DNA from: Candidatus Rokuibacteriota bacterium
GTDB lineage: Bacteria > Methylomirabilota > Methylomirabilia > Rokubacteriales > CSP1-6
NCBI GenBank assembly: GCA_003220475.1
Contig: QHSO01000008.1
Coordinates: forward strand, 1 to 32,647
Direction: 5' to 3'
Length of the DNA stretch: 32,647 bases
Shown here in pieces: positions 23,233-30,685 of the stretch. Under the pieces are notes generated by a model. The model did no database searches and had not been told where the DNA came from. It worked only from the letters and a program-made list of their open reading frames with translations. Positions within the stretch are counted from its first letter, which is position 1; each line of letters opens with the position of its first letter. The position numbers were made by a program, and so were the translations under genes.

Positions 23233-23811
23233 TTGCCGCGCGCGTTCTATCTGCGTTCAGCGCCGGTCGTCGCGCGCGACCTCCTCGGCTGCATCGTCGT
23301 CTCGCAGCGCAGCCGTGCGCGGACTTCGGGGCGCATCGTCGAGGTCGAAGCCTACCTCGGACCCGAAGACGAAGCCTCGCACGCCGCGTTCCGCCCGGGC
23401 AGCCACCATCTCTTCTACGGCGTGGGCGGACACGCGTATGTCTATCTCAACTACGGCGTGCACCACTGTCTCAACGCGATCACCAATCCCGCCGGCCGGC
23501 CGGGATGCGTGTTGATCCGTGCGCTCGAGCCCCTCGAGGGAATCGGCACGATGGCGCGCCGCCGCGGCGTGTCCGCCGATGCGCGCCGGCTCGCGAGCGG
23601 CCCCGGCAACCTCACGCGCGCGCTCGGCCTCTCGCTGCACGACAACGGCGCCGATCTCACGCGCGGCTCGCTCGTCATCCTGCCGCCCGACCGCCCGCGC
23701 GAGTTCCGTATCGCGCGCGGGCGGCGCATCGGCATCACGCGCTCGATCGAGCTGCCGCTGCGCTTCTGGATCGCCGGTCACCCGAGCGTTTCCGCCGGTC
23801 CCCGGCGCTGA
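23233..23811 (+). CDS. DNA-3-methyladenine glycosylase (AAG/MPG family)
   Basis: This base-excision repair enzyme removes alkylated purines such as 3-methyladenine. Its 192 residues are normal for the bacterial AAG family. Motifs: RIVEVEAYLGPEDEASHA (catalytic Glu in the VE.EAY motif), HAYVYLNYGVHHCLN (DNA-intercalating Tyr/His region), GCVLIRALEP and GPGNLTRALGL. The start is TTG 23233, only 4 bases after the ThrC-like stop; no in-frame ATG is near the N-terminal end of the family homology. Its 3' end overlaps the convergent GNAT gene by 77 bases. This is a clear family match in mixed company. Confidence 0.92.
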   Translation: MPRAFYLRSAPVVARDLLGCIVVSQRSRARTSGRIVEVEAYLGPEDEASHAAFRPGSHHLFYGVGGHAYVYLNYGVHHCLNAITNPAGRPGCVLIRALEPLEGIGTMARRRGVSADARRLASGPGNLTRALGLSLHDNGADLTRGSLVILPPDRPREFRIARGRRIGITRSIELPLRFWIAGHPSVSAGPRR

Positions 23812-24322
23812 CGCGGCGCGCGCGCGGCGCCGCGGTGCGGAAATGCCAGACGAGCGATGTGAGGTCGCCCTGGCGACGCGCGCGTGTGACGGCGAGGCCG
23901 ACGGCGACGCGCCGGATGACACGGCGCCAGAACGGCCGCGCGATGACGTTCCACGTGAGTACAGACAGCTCCCACCGTCCGGGGAAACGCCGAAACAGGG
24001 CGCGGGCCACGCGCGTGCCGACGCCGGAGCGCCGATACGTCCTCAGCACGAAGAACTCGGCCATCTCCCGGCTCGGTACAGTGTCGACCGCCGGCAGCTC
24101 GCGAACGAGCGCAAAGCCCGCCGGGCGTCCGTTCACCCGGACGATGAAATGGTGGCGATCGTCGCGGCGCCAGAAGCGTCGGTGCCAGCGGGCCGAGCCG
24201 TACGTGCCGTCCGCCTCGACGCCCCAGCGCTGGCCGACCAGGTCGTAGATGTAGAGTTGCACGAGGCGACGGACGATCGGGACGTCGCGCGGTCGCAGCG
24301 GGCGCAGCGTGACGCGAGCCAC
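23735..24322 (-). CDS. GNAT family N-acetyltransferase
   Basis: 195 residues. The GNAT core runs from LRPLRPRDVPIVRRLVQLY to about residue 160: HFIVRVNGRPAGFALVRELP, then EMAEFFVLRTYRRSGVGTRVARALFRRFPG, which holds the acetyl-CoA pyrophosphate loop (RRSGVGTR). It acetylates an unknown amine. Residues after SLVWHFR form an Arg/Ala/Ser-rich tail of about 35 residues, whose coding overlaps the 3' end of the convergent glycosylase gene; this tail may not be functional. The start is GTG 24322, 6 bases after the LolA-like stop, so the two probably share a transcript. Confidence 0.85.
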   Translation of the reverse strand: MARVTLRPLRPRDVPIVRRLVQLYIYDLVGQRWGVEADGTYGSARWHRRFWRRDDRHHFIVRVNGRPAGFALVRELPAVDTVPSREMAEFFVLRTYRRSGVGTRVARALFRRFPGRWELSVLTWNVIARPFWRRVIRRVAVGLAVTRARRQGDLTSLVWHFRTAAPRARRVSAGDRRKRSGDRRSRSAAAARSSA

Positions 24323-24328
24323 GCGCCG

Positions 24329-25081
24329 TCAGCGCTCGCGGCGGAGCGCATCGGGATCGAACAGCGCGTCGTCGAGGCCGGTGTTGACCGCCGCCGATCG
24401 CACCAGAACGCGGACGACGAGCTTCCCGTCGACGAACGCTTCCTGCCGATACGGCAGCGCGAAGCCTCCGACGAGCGGCCGATGCTCGGTCAGCGACAGA
24501 TCCACGACGCCGTCGCCGGTCGGCAGCTTCTCGCGGGTGACGAAGCGGACGACACCGCGCTCGGGGTCGAGCCACACTTGCGGAACGCTGCGCTCACCGG
24601 GCCGCGCGCCGATGACGGTCACCGTGCGATCGCCCGAGCGTGTGACGTAAGTCACGTCGTCGCGCACGCCGAGCACCTTCCACTCGGCGAGCAGATCGGC
24701 GCCGGTGCGCCGCAGCGGGACGAGCAACTGTGTGGCGTCGCGTGTTCCGGCCGGTGGCGCTTCGAACGTCTTGCCGCTGGGCGCGCGGACCCACACGCGA
24801 TCGCCGACCGTGAGGCGAACCTCTTTCTGGCCATCGATCGTCTGCTCGACGCGCTGGCGGCGCGGCAGCTTGACGTAGACGCGCTGCTCGCCGCTCGACT
24901 GCGGATGGCGACCGCCGGGGTCGAACAGCGTGAGCGTCTGATCGATGACGAGGTCGGCGACGTTGACGTCGCCGAGGCGACCGAGAAACGCATCGACCGC
25001 CGTGCGCGCGTCGGCTCCGGACGCGGCGATCACGGGAAGCTGCACGGCGATCAAGACGATGCCGACCACGGCCCGGAGCAC
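24329..25081 (-). CDS. LolA/LolB-like exported protein (outer membrane lipoprotein-sorting family)
   Basis: 250 residues from GTG 25081. Signal peptide VLRAVVGIVLIAVQLPVIAASGADA, then a LolA-like half-barrel: VNVADLVIDQTLTLFDPGG, RVYVKLPRRQRVEQTI, VTVIGARPGERSVPQVWLDPERGVVRFVTRE and LPYRQEAFVDGKLVVRVLVRSAAVNTGLDDALFDPDALR. The last segment (NtglddalFdp) is typical of LolA-type proteins. They carry lipids or lipoproteins across the periplasm, but this one may serve another envelope pathway. The ORF track starts at TTG 25117; that TTG is part of a TTGACT -35, and TATAAC lies 6 bases before GTG 25081, so the shorter protein is preferred. Divergent from tolQ. Confidence 0.78.
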   Translation of the reverse strand: MLRAVVGIVLIAVQLPVIAASGADARTAVDAFLGRLGDVNVADLVIDQTLTLFDPGGRHPQSSGEQRVYVKLPRRQRVEQTIDGQKEVRLTVGDRVWVRAPSGKTFEAPPAGTRDATQLLVPLRRTGADLLAEWKVLGVRDDVTYVTRSGDRTVTVIGARPGERSVPQVWLDPERGVVRFVTREKLPTGDGVVDLSLTEHRPLVGGFALPYRQEAFVDGKLVVRVLVRSAAVNTGLDDALFDPDALRRER

Positions 25082-25087
25082 GAGTCG

Positions 25088-25117
25088 GTTATACGGGCCA
25101 GGCACGTGAGAAGTCAA
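25088..25117 (-). promoter_or_regulatory. Promoter of the LolA-like gene (leaderless)
   Basis: Minus strand: TTGACT (25117-25112), 18 bases, TATAAC (25093-25088), then 6 bases and GTG 25081. The good match to both boxes and the spacing put transcription start at the GTG, and they correct the longer start in the ORF track. Confidence 0.7.
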
Positions 25118-25131
25118 TGAAAAGCCTGCAT

Positions 25132-25145
25132 TTTTCGGCCGAAAA
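25132..25145. repeat. 14-bp perfect palindrome upstream of the tolQ promoter
   Basis: TTTTCGGCCGAAAA is fully symmetric and ends 3 bases before the tolQ -35 box. It also lies 15 bases upstream of the LolA-like -35. A regulator bound here could act on both divergent promoters; the A/T flanks could also serve as an UP element. Confidence 0.6.
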
Positions 25146-25147
25146 TG

Positions 25148-25176
25148 TTGACACTACAACGCCCGCTCCGTATCAT
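25148..25176 (+). promoter_or_regulatory. Sigma-70-type promoter of the tol-pal cluster
   Basis: TTGACA (25148-25153), 17-base spacer, TATCAT (25171-25176). Transcription would start near 25183, giving a short leader with AAGGAG (25188-25193) 5 bases before the GTG of tolQ. Confidence 0.8.
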
Positions 25177-25198
25177 CGAAGCAACCTAAGGAGCGCCC

Positions 25199-25930
25199 GT
25201 GCTGACCTCCCCCGATACCCTGACCGGCGGCATTCTGGAATTGATCCTGAGTGCCGGCCCCATCGCCAAGGCGGTCCTCGCCGTGCTGGCGATCTTCTCC
25301 ATCATCAGCTGGGCGCTGATCGTGGAGAAGTGGTGGCAGTTCCGTCGCGTGCGCCGCCAGACGCTCGCGTTCCTGCGCGTCTTCCGCGAGGGCCGCCGGC
25401 CGAGCGTCGTGGTCGCGTCGGCCAAGAAGCTCCGCGAAAGCCCGCTGGCGCAGCTCTACGTCGCGGCCTACGACGAGATGGCGGCCGGCCACGACCTCGA
25501 CGCGCTCGTGGACGAGGGTGACGAGGGCAGTACCGCTCGGCTCACCGCCGCCGAGCGCGCCATGCGCAGCGCCTCGGCGCTCGAGGTTGCCAAGCTCGAG
25601 CGGTACCTGCCGTTCCTCGCGACGACGGCGAGCGCCTGTCCGTTCATCGGTCTGTTCGGCACCGTCGTCGGCGTCATGAACTCCTTCCACGGCATCGGCG
25701 CGCAGGGCTCGGCGAGTCTCGCCGTGGTTGCGCCCGGTATCTCGGAGGCGCTCGTCGCCACGGCGGCGGGGCTGGGAGCCGCCATCCCGGCCGTCATCGG
25801 CTACAACTATTTCGTCAACCGCGTGAAGCACTGGGCAACGGAGATGGAAGGATTCGCGCTGGACATGCTGAACCTCCTGAGCCGTCCGACACCCAAGCTC
25901 GCGCGGCCCGTGAAAAAAGATGGCGTTTAG
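25199..25930 (+). CDS. tolQ: Tol-Pal system proton channel subunit TolQ
   Basis: 243 residues, MotA/TolQ/ExbB family. Three TM segments: ~19-40 (IAKAVLAVLAIFSIISWALIVEKWW), ~140-165 (PFLATTASACPFIGLFGTVVGVMNSF) and ~175-200 (GISEALVATAAGLGAAIPAVIGYNYF). With TolR it forms the inner membrane proton channel that energises TolA, needed for outer membrane constriction at division. The GFGTVVGV-type motif (LFGTVVGVMNSF) and GISEALVATAAGL are conserved channel elements. The start is GTG 25199, after AAGGAG. It is first in the cluster, with a near-consensus promoter. The 3' end overlaps tolR by 11 bases. Confidence 0.94.
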   Translation: MLTSPDTLTGGILELILSAGPIAKAVLAVLAIFSIISWALIVEKWWQFRRVRRQTLAFLRVFREGRRPSVVVASAKKLRESPLAQLYVAAYDEMAAGHDLDALVDEGDEGSTARLTAAERAMRSASALEVAKLERYLPFLATTASACPFIGLFGTVVGVMNSFHGIGAQGSASLAVVAPGISEALVATAAGLGAAIPAVIGYNYFVNRVKHWATEMEGFALDMLNLLSRPTPKLARPVKKDGV

Positions 25931-26348
25931 CACCGGCTCGCCCGAGGGTTCGCGTCGCGTCGGGACGAGCCTCGCCGAGATCAACATCGTCCCGCTCGTC
26001 GACGTGGTGCTCGTGCTGCTGCTCATCTTCATGCTCACGGCGCCGATGATGTACCGCGGCATCGACGTGAACCTGCCGCGCGCCGCCGCCAAGCCGACGG
26101 CCGTCGAGGAGCGCATGGTCCTCACCGTGACGAAGGAGCGCGCGCTCTATCTGAACGACAAGCGTGTTCCACCCGGTGGACTCGAGAGCATGCTGCGCGA
26201 CGCGTTCCGCAATCGCACCGACAAGACGGTCTACCTCAAGGCCGACGCGGGCCTTGCCTATGGCACCGTGATCGAGACCATGGACATGGTCCGGCGCGCC
26301 GGCATCGAGCGCCTCGGCATGGTGACCGAGCCCGTCCGCGAGCGCTGA
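25920..26348 (+). CDS. tolR: Tol-Pal system protein TolR
   Basis: 142 residues, ExbD/TolR family. An N-terminal cytoplasmic stretch is followed by one TM helix with the conserved proton-carrying Asp in INIVPLVDVVLVLLLIFMLTAP (~21-43), then a periplasmic domain with VYLKADAGLAYGTVIETMDMVRRAGIERLGMVTEP. It is the partner of TolQ, and the overlap of the two genes indicates coupled translation. The length is normal for the family. The ATG at 25920 is directly inside the tolQ end. Confidence 0.95.
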   Translation: MAFSTGSPEGSRRVGTSLAEINIVPLVDVVLVLLLIFMLTAPMMYRGIDVNLPRAAAKPTAVEERMVLTVTKERALYLNDKRVPPGGLESMLRDAFRNRTDKTVYLKADAGLAYGTVIETMDMVRRAGIERLGMVTEPVRER

Positions 26349-26350
26349 CC

Positions 26351-27208
26351 ATGAGCATCGCCGCCGCCACGATCCGGATGCGTCCGGCGCGCGGCCCCGC
26401 CCTCGGGAAGGCACGGCTGCCATTCGCGGCGACGGTCGTCTCCACGATCGTGCACGTCGCGCTCGGCGTTCTGGTCGTGCTGACGGCGCGCGCATGGTCG
26501 CAGTCGCAACCCAAGACCTACGTCGTCAATCTCGTGCCGGCCGTCGCCGCCGTCGGGTCACCGCAAGGGCAGACGACGCCGACGCTGCCGCCGCGGCCGG
26601 CCGATGTCCCGCGCACCGAGCCCGCACGTCCCGCCGAGCTGCCGCAGCGCGATGCCGCGCGACCAATAGCGGCGCCGGATATGCCTCCGCGCGCGCAGGA
26701 CGCGCCGTCGCTGCCCGACCGTGCGAGCAGCGCGCCCCGCCCGTCGGCGACGCCACGCGCCGGCGACAAGGAGCTGCCGTCGATGGCGGCGCCCACGCCG
26801 ACATCGAAGCCCTCACCGGAACGGGTGCCCACGGAGACGGTGGCGCGCGCGACGCCGCCGCCGCAACCGATCGGCCGCGCGGACGGCTCGCCACAGGGCG
26901 CGGGCGCGTTGACCCTGAACCGCTCCGACTTCCAGTTCGCGTGGTACATCAGGACGGTGCACGCGAAGATCACCGACAAGTGGGCGGGCCGTGCGCTGCC
27001 GGGCCAACAGCCGGTGGCGGTGTTCGACATCAATCGGGATGGCCGGATCAGCGGGCTCGCGATCAAAAAATCGTCCGGCAACTCGTACTATGATCAGGCT
27101 GCGCTGCGCGCCATCACCGAGGCGGCACCGTTCCCGCCCCTGCCGTCGGAGTACGATGGGCCGGCTCTGGGCGTCGAGCTCGGGTTTCATTTCCCCGAAC
27201 GAGGCTAA
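26351..27208 (+). CDS. tolA: TolA/TonB-like periplasmic-spanning protein
   Basis: 285 residues. There is a short cytoplasmic N-terminus, a TM helix (~28-48, ATVVSTIVHVALGVLVVLTA), a Pro/Ala/Thr-rich linker (~70-190) and a C-terminal TonB/TolA domain (~195-285: QFAWYIRTVHAKITDKW, RDGRISGLAIKKSSGNSYYDQAALRAITEAAPFPPLP). TolA carries force from TolQR to Pal and TolB at the outer membrane. The linker is Pro-rich rather than the long Ala/Lys-rich helix of E. coli TolA, so a TonB-like name would also fit. Its place between tolR and tolB supports TolA. It begins 2 bases after the tolR stop. Confidence 0.88.
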   Translation: MSIAAATIRMRPARGPALGKARLPFAATVVSTIVHVALGVLVVLTARAWSQSQPKTYVVNLVPAVAAVGSPQGQTTPTLPPRPADVPRTEPARPAELPQRDAARPIAAPDMPPRAQDAPSLPDRASSAPRPSATPRAGDKELPSMAAPTPTSKPSPERVPTETVARATPPPQPIGRADGSPQGAGALTLNRSDFQFAWYIRTVHAKITDKWAGRALPGQQPVAVFDINRDGRISGLAIKKSSGNSYYDQAALRAITEAAPFPPLPSEYDGPALGVELGFHFPERG

Positions 27209-27230
27209 TCTTCCGAAGAGGGTAATCACT

Positions 27231-28568
27231 GTGTGTGTTCGAACGAAGCTCGTCGTCATCGCACTCCTCGTCGTTCTTCTCATACCGTGGGCCGGACTGT
27301 CGCCCTCGCGCGCCCAGAACCCGGGCCAGAAAACGACGGTCATCATCGACATCCTCGGGACGCCGGGCAAGAAGATCAACATCGCCGTGCCGGAGTTCAC
27401 CGTCGTGTCCGGAACCGAGAGCACGGGCGCGGCCAAGCTGCTCGCGTCGGTCACCGGCAGCGATCTCACGTTTTCGGGATTGTTCAGCGTCGTGGCCGGC
27501 ACCGGCGCGATTCCGGCGAACAATCCCGCCGCGCTCGCGCAGTCGTGGCAGGAGTTCGCCGCGGCGGGTGCGCACGCGGGCCTGCACGGGCTGCTCACCG
27601 TGCGGCCCGATCGGCTCGACGGTGAGATGCGGCTCTACGACCTGACCACGCCCGGGCAGCGGTTGATCGCGACGAAGAAGTTCGACACGCCGATCGCCCA
27701 GCCGCGACGCCTCGCGCACAAGATCGCCGACGAGGTCGTGCTGCAATTCACCGGCGAGCCCGGCATCGCCGACACGAAGCTCGCGTTCGTCCTGGGGCCG
27801 CGCGGCGCCAAAGAGATCGTGATGGCCGATTACGACGGTGCCGGAACGGCGCCCGTCACGCGCAACGGCTCGATCAACCTCACGCCGGTGTGGAGCCCGG
27901 ATGCGCGCTCGCTCGCCTACACGTCGTACAAGCAGGGCTATCCCGACCTCTATCGCGCGTTTCCGTTCGAGCGCCGGCCGGAGCAGACGCTGGCCGCCTT
28001 CGTCGGCATCAACACGTCGCCTGCGTTCAGCCCCGACGGCAAGAGCCTCGCGCTGACACTCTCCAAGGACGGTAACCCCGAGATCTACGTCCTCGCGCTC
28101 GCCACAGGCACGATGCGCCGACTCACGCGCAACGCCGGCATCGACACGGAGCCGACGTGGTCGCCGAACGGCCGCCAGGTCGCGTTCATCTCAGATCGCA
28201 ACGGCGCGCCCAACGTCTACGTGATGGACGAGCAGGGTACGGGTGTGCGCCAGCTCACGTCGGGAGGCTTTCACACCCAGCCGCGGTGGTCGCCGAAGGG
28301 CGACAGTCTCGTCTACACGGTGCGCCAGGGCGTGCATGACCTCTGGATCGTGAACGTCGACGGCTCGAATCCGCGACGACTGACGTCGGGCACGGGCGAC
28401 AGTCAGGGCGCGACGTGGGCGCCCAACGGTCGTCATGTCGCGTTTCAGTCGAATCGCAACGGACGCTGGCAGATCTTCGCGATGTTGGCCGACGGCTCGG
28501 GCCAGGAACTCATCACAAAGGGGCCCGGCGAGGCGACAAGTCCTTCGTGGTCACCTCGACTACCGTGA
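27231..28568 (+). CDS. tolB: Tol-Pal system beta-propeller protein TolB
   Basis: 445 residues from GTG 27231. Signal peptide (VCVRTKLVVIALLVVLLIPWAGLSPSRA), N-terminal TolB domain (~35-175: KINIAVPEF, DLTFSGLFSVV, GLHGLLTVRPDRLDGEMRLYD), then a C-terminal propeller of PD40 repeats. These are WSPDARSLAYTS, FSPDGKSLALTLS, WSPNGRQVAFISDRNG, WSPKGDSLVYTV and WAPNGRHVAFQSNRNG. It is a soluble periplasmic protein that binds Pal and the TolA C-terminus. The ORF track starts at 26991 within tolA; the GTG gives a proper signal peptide and follows GAGGG. The 22-base gap from tolA keeps it in the operon. Confidence 0.95.
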   Translation: MCVRTKLVVIALLVVLLIPWAGLSPSRAQNPGQKTTVIIDILGTPGKKINIAVPEFTVVSGTESTGAAKLLASVTGSDLTFSGLFSVVAGTGAIPANNPAALAQSWQEFAAAGAHAGLHGLLTVRPDRLDGEMRLYDLTTPGQRLIATKKFDTPIAQPRRLAHKIADEVVLQFTGEPGIADTKLAFVLGPRGAKEIVMADYDGAGTAPVTRNGSINLTPVWSPDARSLAYTSYKQGYPDLYRAFPFERRPEQTLAAFVGINTSPAFSPDGKSLALTLSKDGNPEIYVLALATGTMRRLTRNAGIDTEPTWSPNGRQVAFISDRNGAPNVYVMDEQGTGVRQLTSGGFHTQPRWSPKGDSLVYTVRQGVHDLWIVNVDGSNPRRLTSGTGDSQGATWAPNGRHVAFQSNRNGRWQIFAMLADGSGQELITKGPGEATSPSWSPRLP

Positions 28569-28620
28569 TAGGCTTTTGTCGTTGAAGCGGACACTCCAGC
28601 GCACGCCAAAAGGAGGCGTC

Positions 28621-29220
28621 ATGCTTACGCGCTGTTCGCATCTTGCGTTTTCCGTCCTGCTCGTCGCCGCGGTGGCGCTCAGCGGTTGCGCCAAGCGCCC
28701 GGCGACCACGCAGGCCGCAGCGCCCGCGCCGACAGGCGCCGCGACCAGCACCGCGGCAACGCCGTCCAACACCCAGCCGGCGCAGCCGAGCGGTGGCAGC
28801 ACCACACCGAGCGGCGGCGGTACCACCACGACACCGCCGACCAGCAGCACGGCGCGTCCAGTCGTGCAGGATTTCGCAGCGACGCCCGAGCTCACGGATG
28901 TCTTCTTCGACTTCGACAAGTACGACATTCGCCCCGGCGACGCGAAGACGCTGGACTCGAACGCCAGCTGGCTCAAGTCGAATCCCACTCACCTCGTGCT
29001 CATCGAGGGCCACTGCGACCAGCGTGGCACCAACGAATACAACCTCGCGCTCGGCGAACGGCGCGCGAAGTCCACGATGAACTATCTCGTGTCCCAAGGC
29101 GTGCAGGCCAACCGCATCACGATCATCAGCTACGGTGAAGAGCGCCCGCAGTGCACCGAGCACACGGAATCGTGCTGGGCCAAGAACCGCCGCGCCCACT
29201 TCCTCGTCAAGCCACGGTAG
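28621..29220 (+). CDS. pal: Peptidoglycan-associated lipoprotein Pal
   Basis: 199 residues from ATG 28621, which follows AAAGGAGG. Lipoprotein signal ending in VALSGC (lipobox, Cys ~22), then a Thr/Pro/Gly/Ser-rich linker (~25-82), then an OmpA-C domain: TDVFFDFDKYDIRPGD, VLIEGHCDQRGTNEYNLALGERRAKSTMNYLVSQGV, RITIISYGEERP and RRAHFLVKPR. The Asp and Arg in GHCDQRGTNEYN...GERRA bind diaminopimelate of peptidoglycan. It is anchored in the outer membrane and tethers it to the wall. The 52-base gap after tolB has TGATAGGCT, possibly a weak internal promoter. Confidence 0.96.
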   Translation: MLTRCSHLAFSVLLVAAVALSGCAKRPATTQAAAPAPTGAATSTAATPSNTQPAQPSGGSTTPSGGGTTTTPPTSSTARPVVQDFAATPELTDVFFDFDKYDIRPGDAKTLDSNASWLKSNPTHLVLIEGHCDQRGTNEYNLALGERRAKSTMNYLVSQGVQANRITIISYGEERPQCTEHTESCWAKNRRAHFLVKPR

Positions 29221-29231
29221 ATCGGGATTCC

Positions 29232-30158
29232 ATGGCGAGGAGGAGGCGAGCCCTTCTCCTCGCCGGCTTGCTGCTGGGCGGCTGTGCATCGATGCAGGAT
29301 GCCACCGGTGTCGCCACCCAGCAGGACCTCCTCCAGCTCCGGACCGACGTGACCGTCGCGCAGCAGCGCGCCCAGCGTGCGCTCGGCGAGGCGGAGGCGG
29401 CGCTGGCGCAGGCGCAGCGCCGCGAGCGTGAGCGCGACACGGAGACGGAGCAGCGCGTGGCCGCGCTCGCGCAGCGGGTCGAAGCGCTCACCGCCTCGCT
29501 GACGACGCTGTCGAATCAACTGGACGAGCTGAACAGCAAGCTCGACACGGCCTCGCGACAGCCGCGCGCCGGCACGCCGCCGACGAGCGCGCCGCGAACG
29601 GCGGTCCCGGCGCCGCCGACGGCGACACCGTCGACCTCCACGACGCCGTCGACGACACCCGCGCCGCAGGATTCCACGACGCCGACCGCCCCCCCCGCGC
29701 CTCCGCCGGTGGCAAGCCGACCGACCACCAACGCGCTACAGCCGCAGGACATCTATCAGGCGGCGTATCTCGACTTCAGCAAGGGCAGCTACGCGCTGGC
29801 GATCGCGGGATTCCGCGAATTCCTGCGTCGCTTCCCCGATCAGCCGTTGGCGGGCGCCGCGCAATACTGGATCGGCGAGGCGCACATCGCGCTGGCCCGC
29901 GGCTATGCCAACGCCGGGCAGGCGCCGCAGGCCACGGAAGCGCTGGAGCAGGCGGTGCAGGAATTCCGCAAGGTACTCGCGAACTATCCGCGCAGCGACA
30001 AGGCGCCCGCGTCGCTCTACAGAGAGGCGCTGGCGTTGCTCGAGCTCAAACAGACCGATGCCGCGCAGCAGCGGCTGCAGTATCTGGTGGAGACGTTCCC
30101 GCAGTCGGAAGAGAGCGTGCTGGCTCGCGAGCGCCTGGCGGCACTGCGGTCCAACTGA
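29232..30158 (+). CDS. cpoB: Cell division coordinator CpoB/YbgF-like TPR protein
   Basis: 308 residues from ATG 29232. A lipoprotein-type signal (MARRRRALLLAGLLLGGC) is followed by a coiled coil (~35-105, rich in E/R/A/L), a Thr/Pro/Ala/Ser linker (~110-170), and a C-terminal tetratricopeptide region. That region has IYQAAYLDFSKGSYALAIAGFREFLRRFPDQPLAGAAQYWIGEAHIALARGYA, LANYPRSDKAPASLYREALALLELKQTDAAQQRLQYLVETFPQSEES. CpoB links Tol-Pal constriction with septal wall synthesis. Typical CpoB has a cleaved signal peptide rather than a lipobox, so the LLGGC site is slightly unusual. It is the last gene of the cluster, 11 bases after pal. Confidence 0.92.
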   Translation: MARRRRALLLAGLLLGGCASMQDATGVATQQDLLQLRTDVTVAQQRAQRALGEAEAALAQAQRRERERDTETEQRVAALAQRVEALTASLTTLSNQLDELNSKLDTASRQPRAGTPPTSAPRTAVPAPPTATPSTSTTPSTTPAPQDSTTPTAPPAPPPVASRPTTNALQPQDIYQAAYLDFSKGSYALAIAGFREFLRRFPDQPLAGAAQYWIGEAHIALARGYANAGQAPQATEALEQAVQEFRKVLANYPRSDKAPASLYREALALLELKQTDAAQQRLQYLVETFPQSEESVLARERLAALRSN

Positions 30159-30164
30159 CGAGCG

Positions 30165-30638
30165 CTACTTCGCGTCGAGCCCGAGCACCCAGACGACGGC
30201 CACGTCACGCTCCGGCGGCCCGTACACCATGACGGTCGCCCTGGGATCCCCGGTAGAAGCGGAGCGAACGATGACACCATCCTGGGGGCTGCCGCTCGGT
30301 ACGAATTGCCAGACGCCGATCGAGAGGAGCAGGGCCGCCGCGAGCGCGCCGCCGAGCGCCCATTGCGGGCGCCAGGTGCGGCGCAGGACCGGCACGGGTC
30401 GAGCGGTCTTCGCATCCTCGACTCCGCGCACGACCCCCGCCCAGAACCCCGTCCAGTCCGGATCGGCGACGGCACTGTCACGCTGCAGGAGAAGTCGGAG
30501 ACGGCGCAGCCCCTCGGCCTCGCGCTGGCACACCCCACACGTCGCCAGATGGGCGGCCGTCGACCGCGCCGTCTCCTCGTCGAGGGCCCCGTCGAGGTAG
30601 GCCCCCAGCCGTCGTCGATTGAGATAATGGCTCAGCAC
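30165..30638 (-). CDS. Putative anti-sigma factor (zinc-finger type) without adjacent sigma gene
   Basis: 157 residues from GTG 30638. The N-terminal zf-HC2-like motif is HLATCGVCQREAEGL (H-x3-C-x2-C, ~30-37), preceded by LGAYLDGALD as in ZAS-domain anti-sigma factors. One TM helix follows (~92-113, WALGGALAAALLLSIGVWQFV), then a short extracytoplasmic tail. Such proteins hold an ECF sigma factor at the membrane until a signal arrives. The expected sigma gene is not next to it: upstream is the divergent alpha/beta hydrolase and downstream the convergent cpoB. Either the sigma gene lies elsewhere or this is another zinc-finger membrane protein. Confidence 0.72.
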   Translation of the reverse strand: MLSHYLNRRRLGAYLDGALDEETARSTAAHLATCGVCQREAEGLRRLRLLLQRDSAVADPDWTGFWAGVVRGVEDAKTARPVPVLRRTWRPQWALGGALAAALLLSIGVWQFVPSGSPQDGVIVRSASTGDPRATVMVYGPPERDVAVVWVLGLDAK

Positions 30639-30685
30639 GTCGGTTGGACGGTCGGTCCCCTCGCCGTTATTCTCGTCACCACCAA

